From contig JBEHXV010000007.1 of the NCBI GenBank assembly GCA_048498515.1, forward strand, positions 1 to 64,000: a stretch of DNA of 64,000 nt, in the 5' to 3' direction. Made by a program: the position numbers and the translations under genes. Shown here piece by piece: positions 34,256-43,495 of this stretch. The DNA is from UBA4416 sp048498515 (GTDB taxonomy: Bacteria; Bacteroidota; Bacteroidia; B-17B0; Aurantibacillaceae). Below the pieces are notes generated by a model. The model did no database searches. It was given only the letters and a program-made list of their open reading frames with translations, and was not told the DNA's origin. Positions within the stretch are counted from its first letter, which is position 1; the number at the start of each line of letters is the position of its first letter.

Positions 34256-35284
34256 TTAGTTAGTTAAAGAGTCCAGAACCTGTTTCACTTTTTTTGCATT
34301 CATCTCCGCGTCTATGGTATCACAATCAAGCGGAACAACCAGCTGCGTGCCTGTTTTGTTATAGTCATAAGCCTTGTCGTAATACAACAGCGAAATCCTT
34401 GCTACATCCGCTAAATTACCTTCGTTTAAATAATGCAGGCAGTTTTTTGTATTGAGCGGCCCCAGCTGCTGTGCAATTTTCAACACGCTTTTTTTCAACT
34501 CGTTTACATTAACAGTGGTGTAATCCGCTACCAGTTTATGAATCCGTAATTCCAAAGGGACGTTCAATTTAATAATGGTCCCTTTTTTCATGTTGTTCCA
34601 AAGGCCTGTCGGAATTTTATTATAACCGATGTTCTGCGATTCATTTTCCATGATGACCGGAAGTAAGGGATCGGTCTCATTCATTTTATGGTATAGGGTG
34701 TTCTCAAAGATCTGTTGTGGGTTTTGCTTCTCTTCATTGATGCCGCCAAAAGCCGAACCTTTATGATGGGCAATGTTTTCGAGATCAATGACCTGCCCCG
34801 ATGTTTCGGCAAGCTTTTTCAGAACATCCGTTTTTCCGCTGCCTGTTTTTCCGCCAAGCAATATCAAGGGCCTTTCTTTCTCAAAATAATTTAATGCATG
34901 GTTTCTGTATGTTTTATAACCTCCGCGTAAAATCTGGGCGTTTAATCCGTTCTGGTTCATAAGCCAGGCAAAGCTATTGCTACGCATGCCACCCCTGAAA
35001 CAATACACATATACCTTTTTGTTTTTGCTTAAAGCGCGGGCCCTATCAATGAAAAAGCCGAATTTTGGAGAAACAATTTCCATTCCCCTTGAAACTGCCG
35101 GCTCTTTTCCCTGGTGTTTATACATGGTGCCTATCTCCGCCCGTTCAATGTCTTCAAACAAAGGAATATTCACTGCGTTGTATAAATGACCTTTAAAAAA
35201 CTCTATAGGTGAACGCACATCAACAATCAGCTGTCCTTTACTTTTAAAAAGAAAATCATCTATATTTAAAGCCTCAGCCGTCAT
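34256..35284 (-). CDS. mnmH: tRNA 2-selenouridine synthase
   Basis: 342 residues, SelU/YbbB type. Replaces S by Se in the wobble 2-thiouridine of tRNA using selenophosphate, via a geranylated intermediate. N-terminal rhodanese domain (VDVRSPIEFFKGH, active-site Cys95 in YCFRGGMRS), then a P-loop GGKTGSGKT at residues 144-152, both expected. The gene precedes selD by only 3 bp, a common functional pairing. Not an essential pathway; no other selenium-use gene is visible in this window. Confidence 0.96.
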   Translation of the reverse strand: MTAEALNIDDFLFKSKGQLIVDVRSPIEFFKGHLYNAVNIPLFEDIERAEIGTMYKHQGKEPAVSRGMEIVSPKFGFFIDRARALSKNKKVYVYCFRGGMRSNSFAWLMNQNGLNAQILRGGYKTYRNHALNYFEKERPLILLGGKTGSGKTDVLKKLAETSGQVIDLENIAHHKGSAFGGINEEKQNPQQIFENTLYHKMNETDPLLPVIMENESQNIGYNKIPTGLWNNMKKGTIIKLNVPLELRIHKLVADYTTVNVNELKKSVLKIAQQLGPLNTKNCLHYLNEGNLADVARISLLYYDKAYDYNKTGTQLVVPLDCDTIDAEMNAKKVKQVLDSLTN

Positions 35285-35504
35285 GTTGCCCGAAGCTACA
35301 TTTTTTTCATCAAATGCTTAAATTTTAGTATTTAGAACCTGTAATTTTTTTGTACAACCAAGTTATTGATAATAAGATGTTGAAACTTTAAGGCTGGTTG
35401 ACCCTATAAAATCATTTGCCTATGGCTTTTATGCTTTTTTTTTGGTAATATTGTATATGCGGATTAACTACCATTAATCCCAAAGGATATTTATAGAACT
35501 AAGA

Positions 35505-35915
35505 ATGAAACTATCTAAACTTATTGCCATCGCCCTTTTGTTATTTGCCATTGGAGCCACTACTCCAATTGTTGCGCAAACAGGTGGCCGTAAGCGGGAA
35601 CACAGGAACCAACGCGGCGGTGGCGGCGGTGGTTTTCACCGGAAACGAAGCGGCGGCCATGCCGATGCCTTTGCAAAAGGAGGCAATAAAAGAGGCTTTT
35701 TAGCCAGGATCTTTAAAGGTAAGAAAAGCGGTGGGGCATGGGTTTACCATAAAACCAAGCCCGGTATCAAACAACGTAAAGAACAGCCTAAGCTATTTAG
35801 CCGCAACCGTACCAAAGGAAAACGCTTTACCGATGGTATTATTGCACAGCAAAACAGAAGCCGTTCCAAGCACAGGGTACGGGGAAATCAAAGCTTTAGT
35901 AAGCGAAAACATTAA
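35505..35915 (+). CDS. Secreted, strongly basic Gly/Arg-rich protein
   Basis: 136 residues. Signal peptide ends VAQ (residue 25). The mature part is dense in Lys, Arg, His and Gly with few acidic residues: REHRNQRGGGGGGFHRKRSGG, then GFLARIFKGKKSGG, KRKH at the end. It has no recognised domain. Possibilities are a nucleic-acid or polyanion-binding surface peptide or a coating protein; the sequence does not separate them. It is 220 bp from the divergent mnmH and is followed by a terminator-like stem. Confidence 0.7.
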   Translation: MKLSKLIAIALLLFAIGATTPIVAQTGGRKREHRNQRGGGGGGFHRKRSGGHADAFAKGGNKRGFLARIFKGKKSGGAWVYHKTKPGIKQRKEQPKLFSRNRTKGKRFTDGIIAQQNRSRSKHRVRGNQSFSKRKH

Positions 35916-35939
35916 TAGTTTTTAAAACTTTTTAATCAA

Positions 35940-35970
35940 TCCCATCTATTCAGGTGGGATTTTTTATTTT
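35940..35970 (+). terminator. Terminator before purD
   Basis: A 7-bp stem with one G-T pair (TCCCATC at 35940-35946, GGTGGGA at 35953-35959) precedes a T-rich run TTTTTTATTTTT. It separates the basic-protein gene from purD. Confidence 0.75.
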
Positions 35971-35989
35971 TACGCTTTATTCAACATCT

Positions 35990-37276
35990 ATGAACGTATT
36001 AATTTTAGGATCGGGTGGCCGCGAACATGCTTTCGCCTGGAAACTGGCCCAAAGCAAACAATTAGAAAATTTATACATAGCGCCCGGTAATGCCGGTACG
36101 GCGCAGTGCGGCACCAATGTGGCCATTTCGGCTACCGATTTTGACGCGGTGAAAAACCTGGTTTGGGAAAAAAGCATTGATATGGTGCTGGTTGGACCTG
36201 AAGATCCCCTGGTAAAAGGGATCCACGATTATTTTTTGCAAGATGAGGTGTTGAAGGAGATACCAGTGATTGGTCCTAAAAAAGACGGTGCGCAACTGGA
36301 AGGAAGTAAGGATTTCAGCAAGCAGTTCATGTTCAGGCATGGTGTACCTACCGCAAAATATAAAAGCTTTACCAAAGATAATATTAATGAAGGAGCGGCC
36401 TTTATTGACTCGTTAACAGCACCTTATGTACTAAAAGCGGACGGACTTGCCGCGGGTAAAGGGGTCTTGATCCTGGAGGATAAGGAAGAGGCGAAAAAGG
36501 AATTGCAAAACATGATCCTGAATGCCAAATTTGGTAGCGCCGGAAATACCGTGGTGATCGAGGAGTTTTTGAAAGGCATTGAATTATCGGTGTTTGTACT
36601 AACCGATGGTAAATCCTATAAGATCTTACCTGCCGCTAAAGATTATAAACGCATTGGAGTAGGCGATACAGGCTTAAACACCGGCGGCATGGGAGCTGTA
36701 AGCCCGGTACCTTTTGCCGATGAGGCCTTTATTAAAAAAGTAGAAGAAAAAATAGTAAAGCCAACCATTAATGGTTTGGTAAAAGATGGCATTGATTACC
36801 GTGGTTTTATTTTTATTGGTTTAATGAATTGTGATGGCGAACCAAGCGTGATTGAGTACAATTGCCGCATGGGCGACCCGGAAACGGAAGTGGTAATTCC
36901 AAGAATAGAATCCGATCTGCTGGATTTATTACAAGGTGTGGCCACGCAAACATTACACGAAAAAAATTTTAGTGTAAATGCTGAAACAGCTACAACCGTT
37001 GTACTGGTATCAGGCGGTTATCCTGAAGAGTATGAAAAGAATAAAACCGTAACAGGGTTACAAAACTCAAAAGATAGTCATATTTTTCATTCAGGTACTG
37101 CTCTTAAAAATGAAGAGATCGTAACCAATGGTGGACGTGTGTTTGCCATTACTTCGTTTGGAAAAACTATTGAACAAGCTGTTTCAAAAAGCTTTGCAAC
37201 GGCCGAGCAGGTATCGTATGAAGGAAAGTATTACCGCAGCGATATTGGGAAGGATTTGATTAACTGGAAAAAATAA
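35990..37276 (+). CDS. purD: Phosphoribosylamine-glycine ligase (GAR synthetase)
   Basis: 428 residues from the ATG at 35990 (MNVLILGSGGREHAFAW); the frame opens at 35954 but that lies in the terminator region. ATP-grasp enzyme, second step of purine synthesis: phosphoribosylamine + glycine + ATP. Motifs: LGSGGREHAFAWKLA, GPEDPLVKGI, VLKADGLAAGKGVLI, TGGMGAVSPVPF, GDPETEVVIPR. Length and order are normal. Confidence 0.97.
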   Translation: MNVLILGSGGREHAFAWKLAQSKQLENLYIAPGNAGTAQCGTNVAISATDFDAVKNLVWEKSIDMVLVGPEDPLVKGIHDYFLQDEVLKEIPVIGPKKDGAQLEGSKDFSKQFMFRHGVPTAKYKSFTKDNINEGAAFIDSLTAPYVLKADGLAAGKGVLILEDKEEAKKELQNMILNAKFGSAGNTVVIEEFLKGIELSVFVLTDGKSYKILPAAKDYKRIGVGDTGLNTGGMGAVSPVPFADEAFIKKVEEKIVKPTINGLVKDGIDYRGFIFIGLMNCDGEPSVIEYNCRMGDPETEVVIPRIESDLLDLLQGVATQTLHEKNFSVNAETATTVVLVSGGYPEEYEKNKTVTGLQNSKDSHIFHSGTALKNEEIVTNGGRVFAITSFGKTIEQAVSKSFATAEQVSYEGKYYRSDIGKDLINWKK

Positions 37277-37287
37277 GCCTGTTTACG

Positions 37288-37321
37288 ATATACTAAAAAT
37301 TATTTCATAAATTTAGTATAT
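37288..37321 (+). promoter_or_regulatory. Inverted repeat touching the start of the next gene
   Basis: ATATACTAAA (37288-37297) and TTTAGTATAT (37312-37321) form a 10-bp stem whose right arm contains the first two bases of the ATG at 37320. It could serve as a purD terminator-like structure or hide the ATG; its position makes translational control possible, but nothing else supports that. Confidence 0.35.
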
Positions 37322-39260
37322 GAATAAGATTGCAGCGATAATTCTGTTTTTTCTTGTTGGCTTTTCTGTTTCATCACAAAATTTTTTTGTTGGCGATACA
37401 AGCTGCCACTATCAAAAAGTAAATTATGTTTTCAATGATTTTTTCGGCAGTTTACAGAATACATATAAGATCGATCTGAACAACGATAGCATATTTGATA
37501 TTAAGCTTGAGAGTGTTCATGTTTATTGCCATCCGGTTCCTTCAGGTCCCTGTTCAGCACCGTTTGATTATAAAATTTTTTCAATCACATCGCCTACTTC
37601 CAACGTCGAGTTTGTTTATGGACCTTCTACCGGAACAAATTGTGCCTATGCCAACACAATAAAAAACATATCTTATGGATCGCCTTTAGCGTCAGCCCAA
37701 AACTGGACCCTGACAGGTTCTCCTTATGTTTATTATCACGATATATCAGGTCCTCAAAAACTTTGCGGGCAAAATGTAGACACATTTTATGTCGGATATA
37801 GGAAAATTTTTCCGGGTAATGACACCGTTTTGGGATGGTTATTAATAGATTCGCACATACCCGGAAAATTGATTTCGTACGCTTATAAGCATTCTTCGGC
37901 AGTCAGTTCCTCATTCACACTTAGCCAGGACTCTATTTGTATCGGAGATTCACTTTATTTGAACCAAATTGGTACAGGTTATTTTAACGGAGCTGCTGTG
38001 AAAAATAATATTTTTAATCCTGTGGCAACGGGTAATTACCAGGTGTATGCCTCAAATGGTTGTGTTAATACAGCAACTTTAAATGTAGCAGTTTTGGCTT
38101 TGCCGTCCCCTCAAATTACAAGCTCCTCCCTTATCTGTGGGGGCGACTCTTTAATTTTAAGTGCAAGTCCTCCTAATGGGTTGTTTAGCGGGAATGGAGT
38201 CAGTAGTAATGTGCTTTATTCGGCAGGAATAACAAGCAATACTGTATTGGTTACTTATACAGTTTCAGACCAGCACAACTGCTCAAATGCAACAACTAAA
38301 ACCTTTTCAATTGTACCCTTAACCTATACAATGGAAACCTGTGCGGGCGGAGGCTTAACCTTACCCGTAGGACTTTCCCTGGACTCTGTTTTTACAGGAA
38401 CAGGTGTTTATAATAACTATTATTTTGATGCCAGTATTTCGGGAACAGGTACCATTCCGGTGCTTTTTACTTCAACTTGTCATAAAACGGCAACTTTAAA
38501 CATTACGGTTTATCCCTATCCACCACAGCCTCATCTTATAACTTCAATAAAAACATTTTGCCTGGGAGATAAAATTCCGCTTTATGCTTCACCACCCGGC
38601 GGGTATTTCAGTACCAATTCATCTCAAAACTTTGTTATGATAGATGACACGTTATATACGGAATACTTTGCTCCGGAGATTTTATCTCTGGACACAGGTA
38701 AAGTAATTCTTTATTATGCAGTTTCTAATAATAACTGCATCAGTTTTGATTATGATACGGTGATGGTTGAATATGCTTATTCCGAAAGTCCGGTTGTTAC
38801 CTGCCCTAACGCAGTGGTGCCACTCACAGGGTACCCGACTGGCGGCACGTTTACCGGCACAAATATCAGTGCAAATACCTATACAGCCCCTTCAGGCATA
38901 GGGTCAACGGATGCCTACTATTCTTACACATATCCTTCAGGCTGCCATGCAACATATACAATAACTGTTTTTACTAATGATTGTGTTGGGGTCAAAGAGA
39001 ATGAAATAGTAAATGAAAATGTGCATATATACCCAAACCCCGCGGATGATCTGATTCATTTGGATGCCACAAACCTTAATACTCTAAATCCTTATCAAGC
39101 AAAAATTGTTTCAATAGAAGGTAAAGTAGTAAAGACTGTTTTGCTGAGAGAAAACAATAATATAATAGGACTTTCTGATTTGGCGAAAGGCATTTATTTT
39201 ATAGAAATAAATCAAGGAAATTCTGTACACAGAACTAAATTTGTGATAACCAGGCAATGA
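37320..39260 (+). CDS. T9SS type A secreted protein with Ig-like repeats
   Basis: 646 residues; signal peptide (IAAIILFFLVGFSVSSQ). A ~190-residue N-terminal domain (CHYQKVNYVFNDFFG ... HIPGKLISYAYKHSS) precedes several Ig/PKD-like repeats with DSICIGDSLYLNQIGTGYFNG-type starts and paired cysteines, then a T9SS type A domain (VHIYPNPADDLIHLDA to KGIYFIEINQGNS). Cell-surface protein secreted by T9SS. Target unknown. Its ATG sits in a small inverted repeat. Confidence 0.88.
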   Translation: MNKIAAIILFFLVGFSVSSQNFFVGDTSCHYQKVNYVFNDFFGSLQNTYKIDLNNDSIFDIKLESVHVYCHPVPSGPCSAPFDYKIFSITSPTSNVEFVYGPSTGTNCAYANTIKNISYGSPLASAQNWTLTGSPYVYYHDISGPQKLCGQNVDTFYVGYRKIFPGNDTVLGWLLIDSHIPGKLISYAYKHSSAVSSSFTLSQDSICIGDSLYLNQIGTGYFNGAAVKNNIFNPVATGNYQVYASNGCVNTATLNVAVLALPSPQITSSSLICGGDSLILSASPPNGLFSGNGVSSNVLYSAGITSNTVLVTYTVSDQHNCSNATTKTFSIVPLTYTMETCAGGGLTLPVGLSLDSVFTGTGVYNNYYFDASISGTGTIPVLFTSTCHKTATLNITVYPYPPQPHLITSIKTFCLGDKIPLYASPPGGYFSTNSSQNFVMIDDTLYTEYFAPEILSLDTGKVILYYAVSNNNCISFDYDTVMVEYAYSESPVVTCPNAVVPLTGYPTGGTFTGTNISANTYTAPSGIGSTDAYYSYTYPSGCHATYTITVFTNDCVGVKENEIVNENVHIYPNPADDLIHLDATNLNTLNPYQAKIVSIEGKVVKTVLLRENNNIIGLSDLAKGIYFIEINQGNSVHRTKFVITRQ

Positions 39261-39298
39261 AGCATTACATGGTAGTTCGGAAATGATTTTCGGTTTTA

Positions 39299-41707
39299 TT
39301 AGAACTTATAACTATACCCAAATCGAATCACCTGTGTTTCGTAATAGTCAGCGCTCACATAATTAAAGCCATCTCCCTGGATTTCTTTTTTAATCACCAT
39401 GGTATTAAGAAGGTCTGTGGCATTTACAAATAATTCACCTTTGCCTTTTTGAATTGTTTTTTTAATCCCCAGGTCCAGTGAGAAGCGGGCAGCTGTTTTT
39501 CCCTGTGGTATGATATCAGGAGCCAGGTATACAGCGCTGAGCTGCACATCAAACTTCTTTGTGAAATGAAAGTTGTTGCTCAACTTGGCATTTCCTGAAA
39601 TGATCTCCTGTTTATCTGCCGTAAATGTATTGGTTACAGGATATTGGTTGACCACAGTAAACGCATTAATTTGATTGCGGTATACATTCACATTGAAATT
39701 AAACGAATACCATTTGGCAACTTCCTGCGAAAGCATGAGCTCTATGCCGCTATTGTAACTTTGACCCGCATTTTGAAAAATGGCATAGATCAGTTTACTG
39801 CTATCAGCAGTGCTGGAGATCCGGGTAATGGTTCCGTCAATGATCTTATGATAAGCAGCCAAATACAAATAACCACGCTTCCAGCTGCTTTTAAAACCCA
39901 ATTCAATGGCATTGGTAAATTGTGGCCTCAGCGCCGGATTCCCCACCTTAATAATTTCCGCATCGTCGTACTTTGGAAAGATGCGGATATCCACTTCATT
40001 GGGCCTGTCTACTTTGCGATTATAGAATAGTGAAAATTTGTTCCGTTCATTTAGTTTATACGCCAGGCGCAGGTTTGGGAATGGCTGTGTGTAATTGTAG
40101 CCGTTGCTCTTGTAAGTTCTGTGGCCGGGGTTCACATTATATTGTATGGCAACATATTCAAGGCGTAAACCCACTTCTGCTTCAAAGCGTTTGTTTTCAA
40201 AAATATAGTTTCCATATACTGCCGGAATGGTTTCTTTATAGGTAGCCCATCCACCGGCACTCATGTCCAGGGGTGAATTGATGCCCGGAAAGAACTGCAT
40301 GTTGGTTGGGATATCCCTTTTTCGGAATTTAATGCCGCTTTCAATCCGTCCGTATTTTAAGGGTTTAATATAATCCAGGTTGAGGTCATATACCTGCTCG
40401 TCCGACAAGAGTTTGAAAGCGTCTTTGCCGGTATAAGCCGGTAAGATATTATCGAAGAAATATTTTTCATCTTCTCTATGAAATGTATAATTGAAGCCAA
40501 TGTTCAGCAAGTGCCCTGCCTCCTTAAATTTATGCTGGTAAGCCGCGGTTCCCATAAGGGTTGTTTTTAACTCGTCTTCCAAAAACTGCCATAAACGTAA
40601 ACGTTGTGATAGATCATTATTAAAAAAAGGCTCATCGCCATGATCGATTATTTTTTCACTGCCAAACAGGCCCGAAACCGTTAAGGTATTTTGTTCGTTG
40701 ATGTTCCAGTCTACTCCGGCTTTTAAAGTCGTGAATTGTGTATTCCTGTTTCGTTTGGTTTGTTGCCTGATAATAGTTCCATCGTCATAGGTCCTGGTAA
40801 CAAACTCATTTTTATTCAATGTTTGTGTATAGAGGTAATCGCCCTGCAAAAAAGCATTTAATTTGTTTTTACGATAATTAAATGACAGGGATGGGTTTAT
40901 TTTTGGAGTGTACCTGTACTGGGGCCTTATGCCAGGCAGGTTCTCTTTTTTTATCCAAAGTGCACCCAGGCCACCTGCCAGACCAAGTTTCCCGTTAAAA
41001 CCTTCCCGCTTATTTTTTTTGTAAATAATATTGATAATGCCCGCATTCCCATTGGCATCATATTTGGCCGAGGGGTTATGGATGATCTCAATTTTTTCGA
41101 TAGCAGATGCCGGAATGTTATCCAGTCCAGATTGCCCGCCAAAACCAGTTAAAGCGGTTTGTTTCCCGTCAATGAGTACGGTTACTTTATCGTTCCCGCG
41201 CAGTTGTACTTTGCCTTCCTGTACAGTAACACCCGGCAGGTTTTGCATGCTTTGCAATACCGAACCACCCGATTGGCTAATGTTATCTTCAACCGAAAAA
41301 ACCTTTTTATCCATTTTTCCGGCTATTTCATCCTGTCTGGCGCTTATTTCCACCTCCGTTAAATTTTTCGCATCCTCAGTCAGCTCAATGGTACCGGCAT
41401 CTAAAAAATCGGTTAGGCTGCCAAAAAACAGCATTTGTTTTTTTGTGTTGTATCCTATGGATGTAAACTCAAGGTAATAACTTCCGGGTGCAGCCGAAAG
41501 GGTAAAACGCCCTTCTTCATTACTAATAGTACCGGTTACAAAGCTGCTGTCTTTTTCCGTTTTTAAGATGACGTTTATAAAAGGCAGGACAGTTTTCACC
41601 GCCCTGTCCTTTATAATGCCTGATATGGTAACAGATTTATTCTGAGCGGTCATGCTTAGTGTGAGCATCATGGTCAGCATCAAGAGGACGAAAGATTTTT
41701 TTTGCAT
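39299..41707 (-). CDS. TonB-dependent receptor (CarboxypepD-regulatory-like and outer-membrane beta-barrel family)
   Basis: 802 residues; signal peptide ends MTAQ. Residues ~25-110 form a CarboxypepD-regulatory-like domain (TISGIIKDRAVKTVLPFINVIL ... YYLEFTSIGYNTKK). Then a plug with VFSVEDNISQSGGSVLQSMQNLPGVTVQEG and VTVLIDGKQTAL, and a long barrel domain. This family imports or signals large or scarce nutrients across the outer membrane with TonB energy; substrate unknown. It follows the PepSY-like gene by 7 bp and ends the histidine kinase operon, so it may be a regulatory target or sensor input. Confidence 0.92.
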   Translation of the reverse strand: MQKKSFVLLMLTMMLTLSMTAQNKSVTISGIIKDRAVKTVLPFINVILKTEKDSSFVTGTISNEEGRFTLSAAPGSYYLEFTSIGYNTKKQMLFFGSLTDFLDAGTIELTEDAKNLTEVEISARQDEIAGKMDKKVFSVEDNISQSGGSVLQSMQNLPGVTVQEGKVQLRGNDKVTVLIDGKQTALTGFGGQSGLDNIPASAIEKIEIIHNPSAKYDANGNAGIINIIYKKNKREGFNGKLGLAGGLGALWIKKENLPGIRPQYRYTPKINPSLSFNYRKNKLNAFLQGDYLYTQTLNKNEFVTRTYDDGTIIRQQTKRNRNTQFTTLKAGVDWNINEQNTLTVSGLFGSEKIIDHGDEPFFNNDLSQRLRLWQFLEDELKTTLMGTAAYQHKFKEAGHLLNIGFNYTFHREDEKYFFDNILPAYTGKDAFKLLSDEQVYDLNLDYIKPLKYGRIESGIKFRKRDIPTNMQFFPGINSPLDMSAGGWATYKETIPAVYGNYIFENKRFEAEVGLRLEYVAIQYNVNPGHRTYKSNGYNYTQPFPNLRLAYKLNERNKFSLFYNRKVDRPNEVDIRIFPKYDDAEIIKVGNPALRPQFTNAIELGFKSSWKRGYLYLAAYHKIIDGTITRISSTADSSKLIYAIFQNAGQSYNSGIELMLSQEVAKWYSFNFNVNVYRNQINAFTVVNQYPVTNTFTADKQEIISGNAKLSNNFHFTKKFDVQLSAVYLAPDIIPQGKTAARFSLDLGIKKTIQKGKGELFVNATDLLNTMVIKKEIQGDGFNYVSADYYETQVIRFGYSYKF

Positions 41708-41714
41708 AGTACCC

Positions 41715-42161
41715 TTAATCTTTCTCTTCCTTTAATTCCTTTATTTCTTTTATAAATTTTCCTGTACTGTCAAAAATAAGGTCCATGCCTTTTAGTTCAG
41801 TTTCAAAGGTTACCGTTCCATTGGAATCCGTAATTTTTTCGGCTTCTTTTACACTTTGGCCCGCATAATGTGCCTTAACATAATCTAAAACGCCGGCAGG
41901 TAACTGGCTCAATTCAATTTCAACTTCTGTTTCAAGCAAAGCGCCTTTTGCATCAAACAAAGCCGATTGTTCTGTTTTGTTGAGATCGAATTCCACTTCA
42001 TAATTTCCGTTTTCTTTTTCCCACTTTATTTCTTTTGCAGCGACAAAGTGTTTTGTGAAAGAAGATTTAACGTCAGCAGGAACATCTTTTTCCTGGATTT
42101 TTTGAGCATGTGAAAGTGTTGTAACTAAAAGCGATGCCGCAATAATGATTGATTTTTTCAT
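41715..42161 (-). CDS. PepSY-like periplasmic protein
   Basis: 148 residues; signal peptide ends SHAQ. The mature part is a pair of PepSY-like (BLIP-like) modules: KEIKWEKENGNYEVEFDLNKTEQSALFDAKGALLETEVEI, then a second half with VKAHYAGQSVKEAEKITDSNGTVTFETELKG. Such small proteins bind metal or modulate neighbouring sensors in Bacteroidota. It lies between the kinase and the receptor in the same orientation (68 and 7 bp gaps), so it may participate in sensing (inference). Confidence 0.85.
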   Translation of the reverse strand: MKKSIIIAASLLVTTLSHAQKIQEKDVPADVKSSFTKHFVAAKEIKWEKENGNYEVEFDLNKTEQSALFDAKGALLETEVEIELSQLPAGVLDYVKAHYAGQSVKEAEKITDSNGTVTFETELKGMDLIFDSTGKFIKEIKELKEEKD

Positions 42162-42229
42162 GATTTGTTTTTTTATGAATTAATTTAATGGCACAAAGTT
42201 GCAGAACGATTTAGAAGGAACTTTGAATT

Positions 42230-43495
42230 TTAAAACATCACTGAAAAAACATGCAGACTGTTTGTAAAAGTGTAGGAAATGGTCCAGCCGTTCATGTCGG
42301 CAATCTTTTTTATAATGGCTAATCCCAGCCCATTTCCTTGTTCTGAAGGATTGGTTTTGGCAAAGCGTTTAAATAATTTATCCTGTGCTAAAGCATTGGG
42401 TTTGCCTGTATTTGCAAATATCATTGTTCTGTTTGTTACCGAAACAAGAATGCTTCCATTGATATGATTATGCCTGATGGCATTTAAGAATAAATTGCTT
42501 ACCAGGATCTCAAACACCATGGGATTGGCAAACAAGTCGGTGGTATCATTGAACTCTGTTTTAATGACGATGTTTTTTGCAGCCGCCTGTTCTCTGAAAA
42601 AATCAAGATTTTTTTCAATGGAATGGTTAAGAACGATGGATTGGTTGTTGCCAAAATTCTGGTGTTCAATTTTGGAAAGCAGCAGCAGGTTTTTGTTCAA
42701 GCGGTTTAGCCTTGAAATGGTGTCATTCAGTGAGCTTAAGATCTCCGATTGTTCTTTAGTTACGTCATCACGCTGAATAAGTGTTTCCACTTTTGCCTGG
42801 AACACAGCCAGAGGTGTTTGCAACTCATGCGCCGCATTTTCTACAAATTCCCGTTGGTCGCTGAAAATGGCGGCATTCTTCTCTATAAGTTTTTCCAGGC
42901 TTTGGTTTAAGCGACTGAACTCTTCAATGTTCGTGTCATCAAAAACCGGTTGTTTGGCTTTATCAATTTCAAAGGCCTCAATTTCACCAAGTGTATGGTA
43001 AAAGGGTTTCCAAAGCTTCATGGAAAACCTTTTTGTGATGATGAATAAACCACAGAGCAAAACCACGATGATGATAAGGAACAGGATCGCAGTATTTTCA
43101 GTAATGTCTTCACTCTCTATTAAGTTAATTCGTGCGGCATAAGTATAAGGCCTGTTTTGTATGCGAATAGGAACATTTAATTCCCGGTAAGGCTCATGCT
43201 CATCATCTAACTCGTCATAGTAGCTAGTATCGAAGAAAGTATCTTTGCTTACTGTTTTTACGGAATCGATAGTGACATTACGGTTAAAGCGGTTCCAGGT
43301 GCCTATATCATTAACCCTTAAGCCCGGCAAGGTATATTTCAGGAACTCATTTTTATGAAGGATGAGCGACTCATCGGTTTCTTCAATATAAAGCTGTTGT
43401 GTTGTATAATAAAATACCGGGGCCGATACAAGCAATACCAGTACCGAAAAAATAAGATACGAGCGTAATGTTTTATGTAAAAGCTTTTTAGTCAT
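42230..43495 (-). CDS. Membrane sensor histidine kinase
   Basis: 421 residues from ATG at 43495 (MTKKLLHKTLRS); the longer frame to 43555 lies over the response-regulator end. Two transmembrane helices (SYLIFSVLVLLVSAPVFYYT and ENTAILFLIIIVVLLCGLFII) flank a ~120-residue periplasmic domain. HisKA: FVENAAHELQTPLA, phospho-His in H-E-L. HATPase: LVSNLFLNAIRHN, then FANTGKPN and GLGLAIIKKIADMNGW. Autophosphorylates and passes phosphate to the adjacent regulator, whose stop it overlaps by 8 bp (coupled translation). Confidence 0.95.
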   Translation of the reverse strand: MTKKLLHKTLRSYLIFSVLVLLVSAPVFYYTTQQLYIEETDESLILHKNEFLKYTLPGLRVNDIGTWNRFNRNVTIDSVKTVSKDTFFDTSYYDELDDEHEPYRELNVPIRIQNRPYTYAARINLIESEDITENTAILFLIIIVVLLCGLFIITKRFSMKLWKPFYHTLGEIEAFEIDKAKQPVFDDTNIEEFSRLNQSLEKLIEKNAAIFSDQREFVENAAHELQTPLAVFQAKVETLIQRDDVTKEQSEILSSLNDTISRLNRLNKNLLLLSKIEHQNFGNNQSIVLNHSIEKNLDFFREQAAAKNIVIKTEFNDTTDLFANPMVFEILVSNLFLNAIRHNHINGSILVSVTNRTMIFANTGKPNALAQDKLFKRFAKTNPSEQGNGLGLAIIKKIADMNGWTISYTFTNSLHVFSVMF

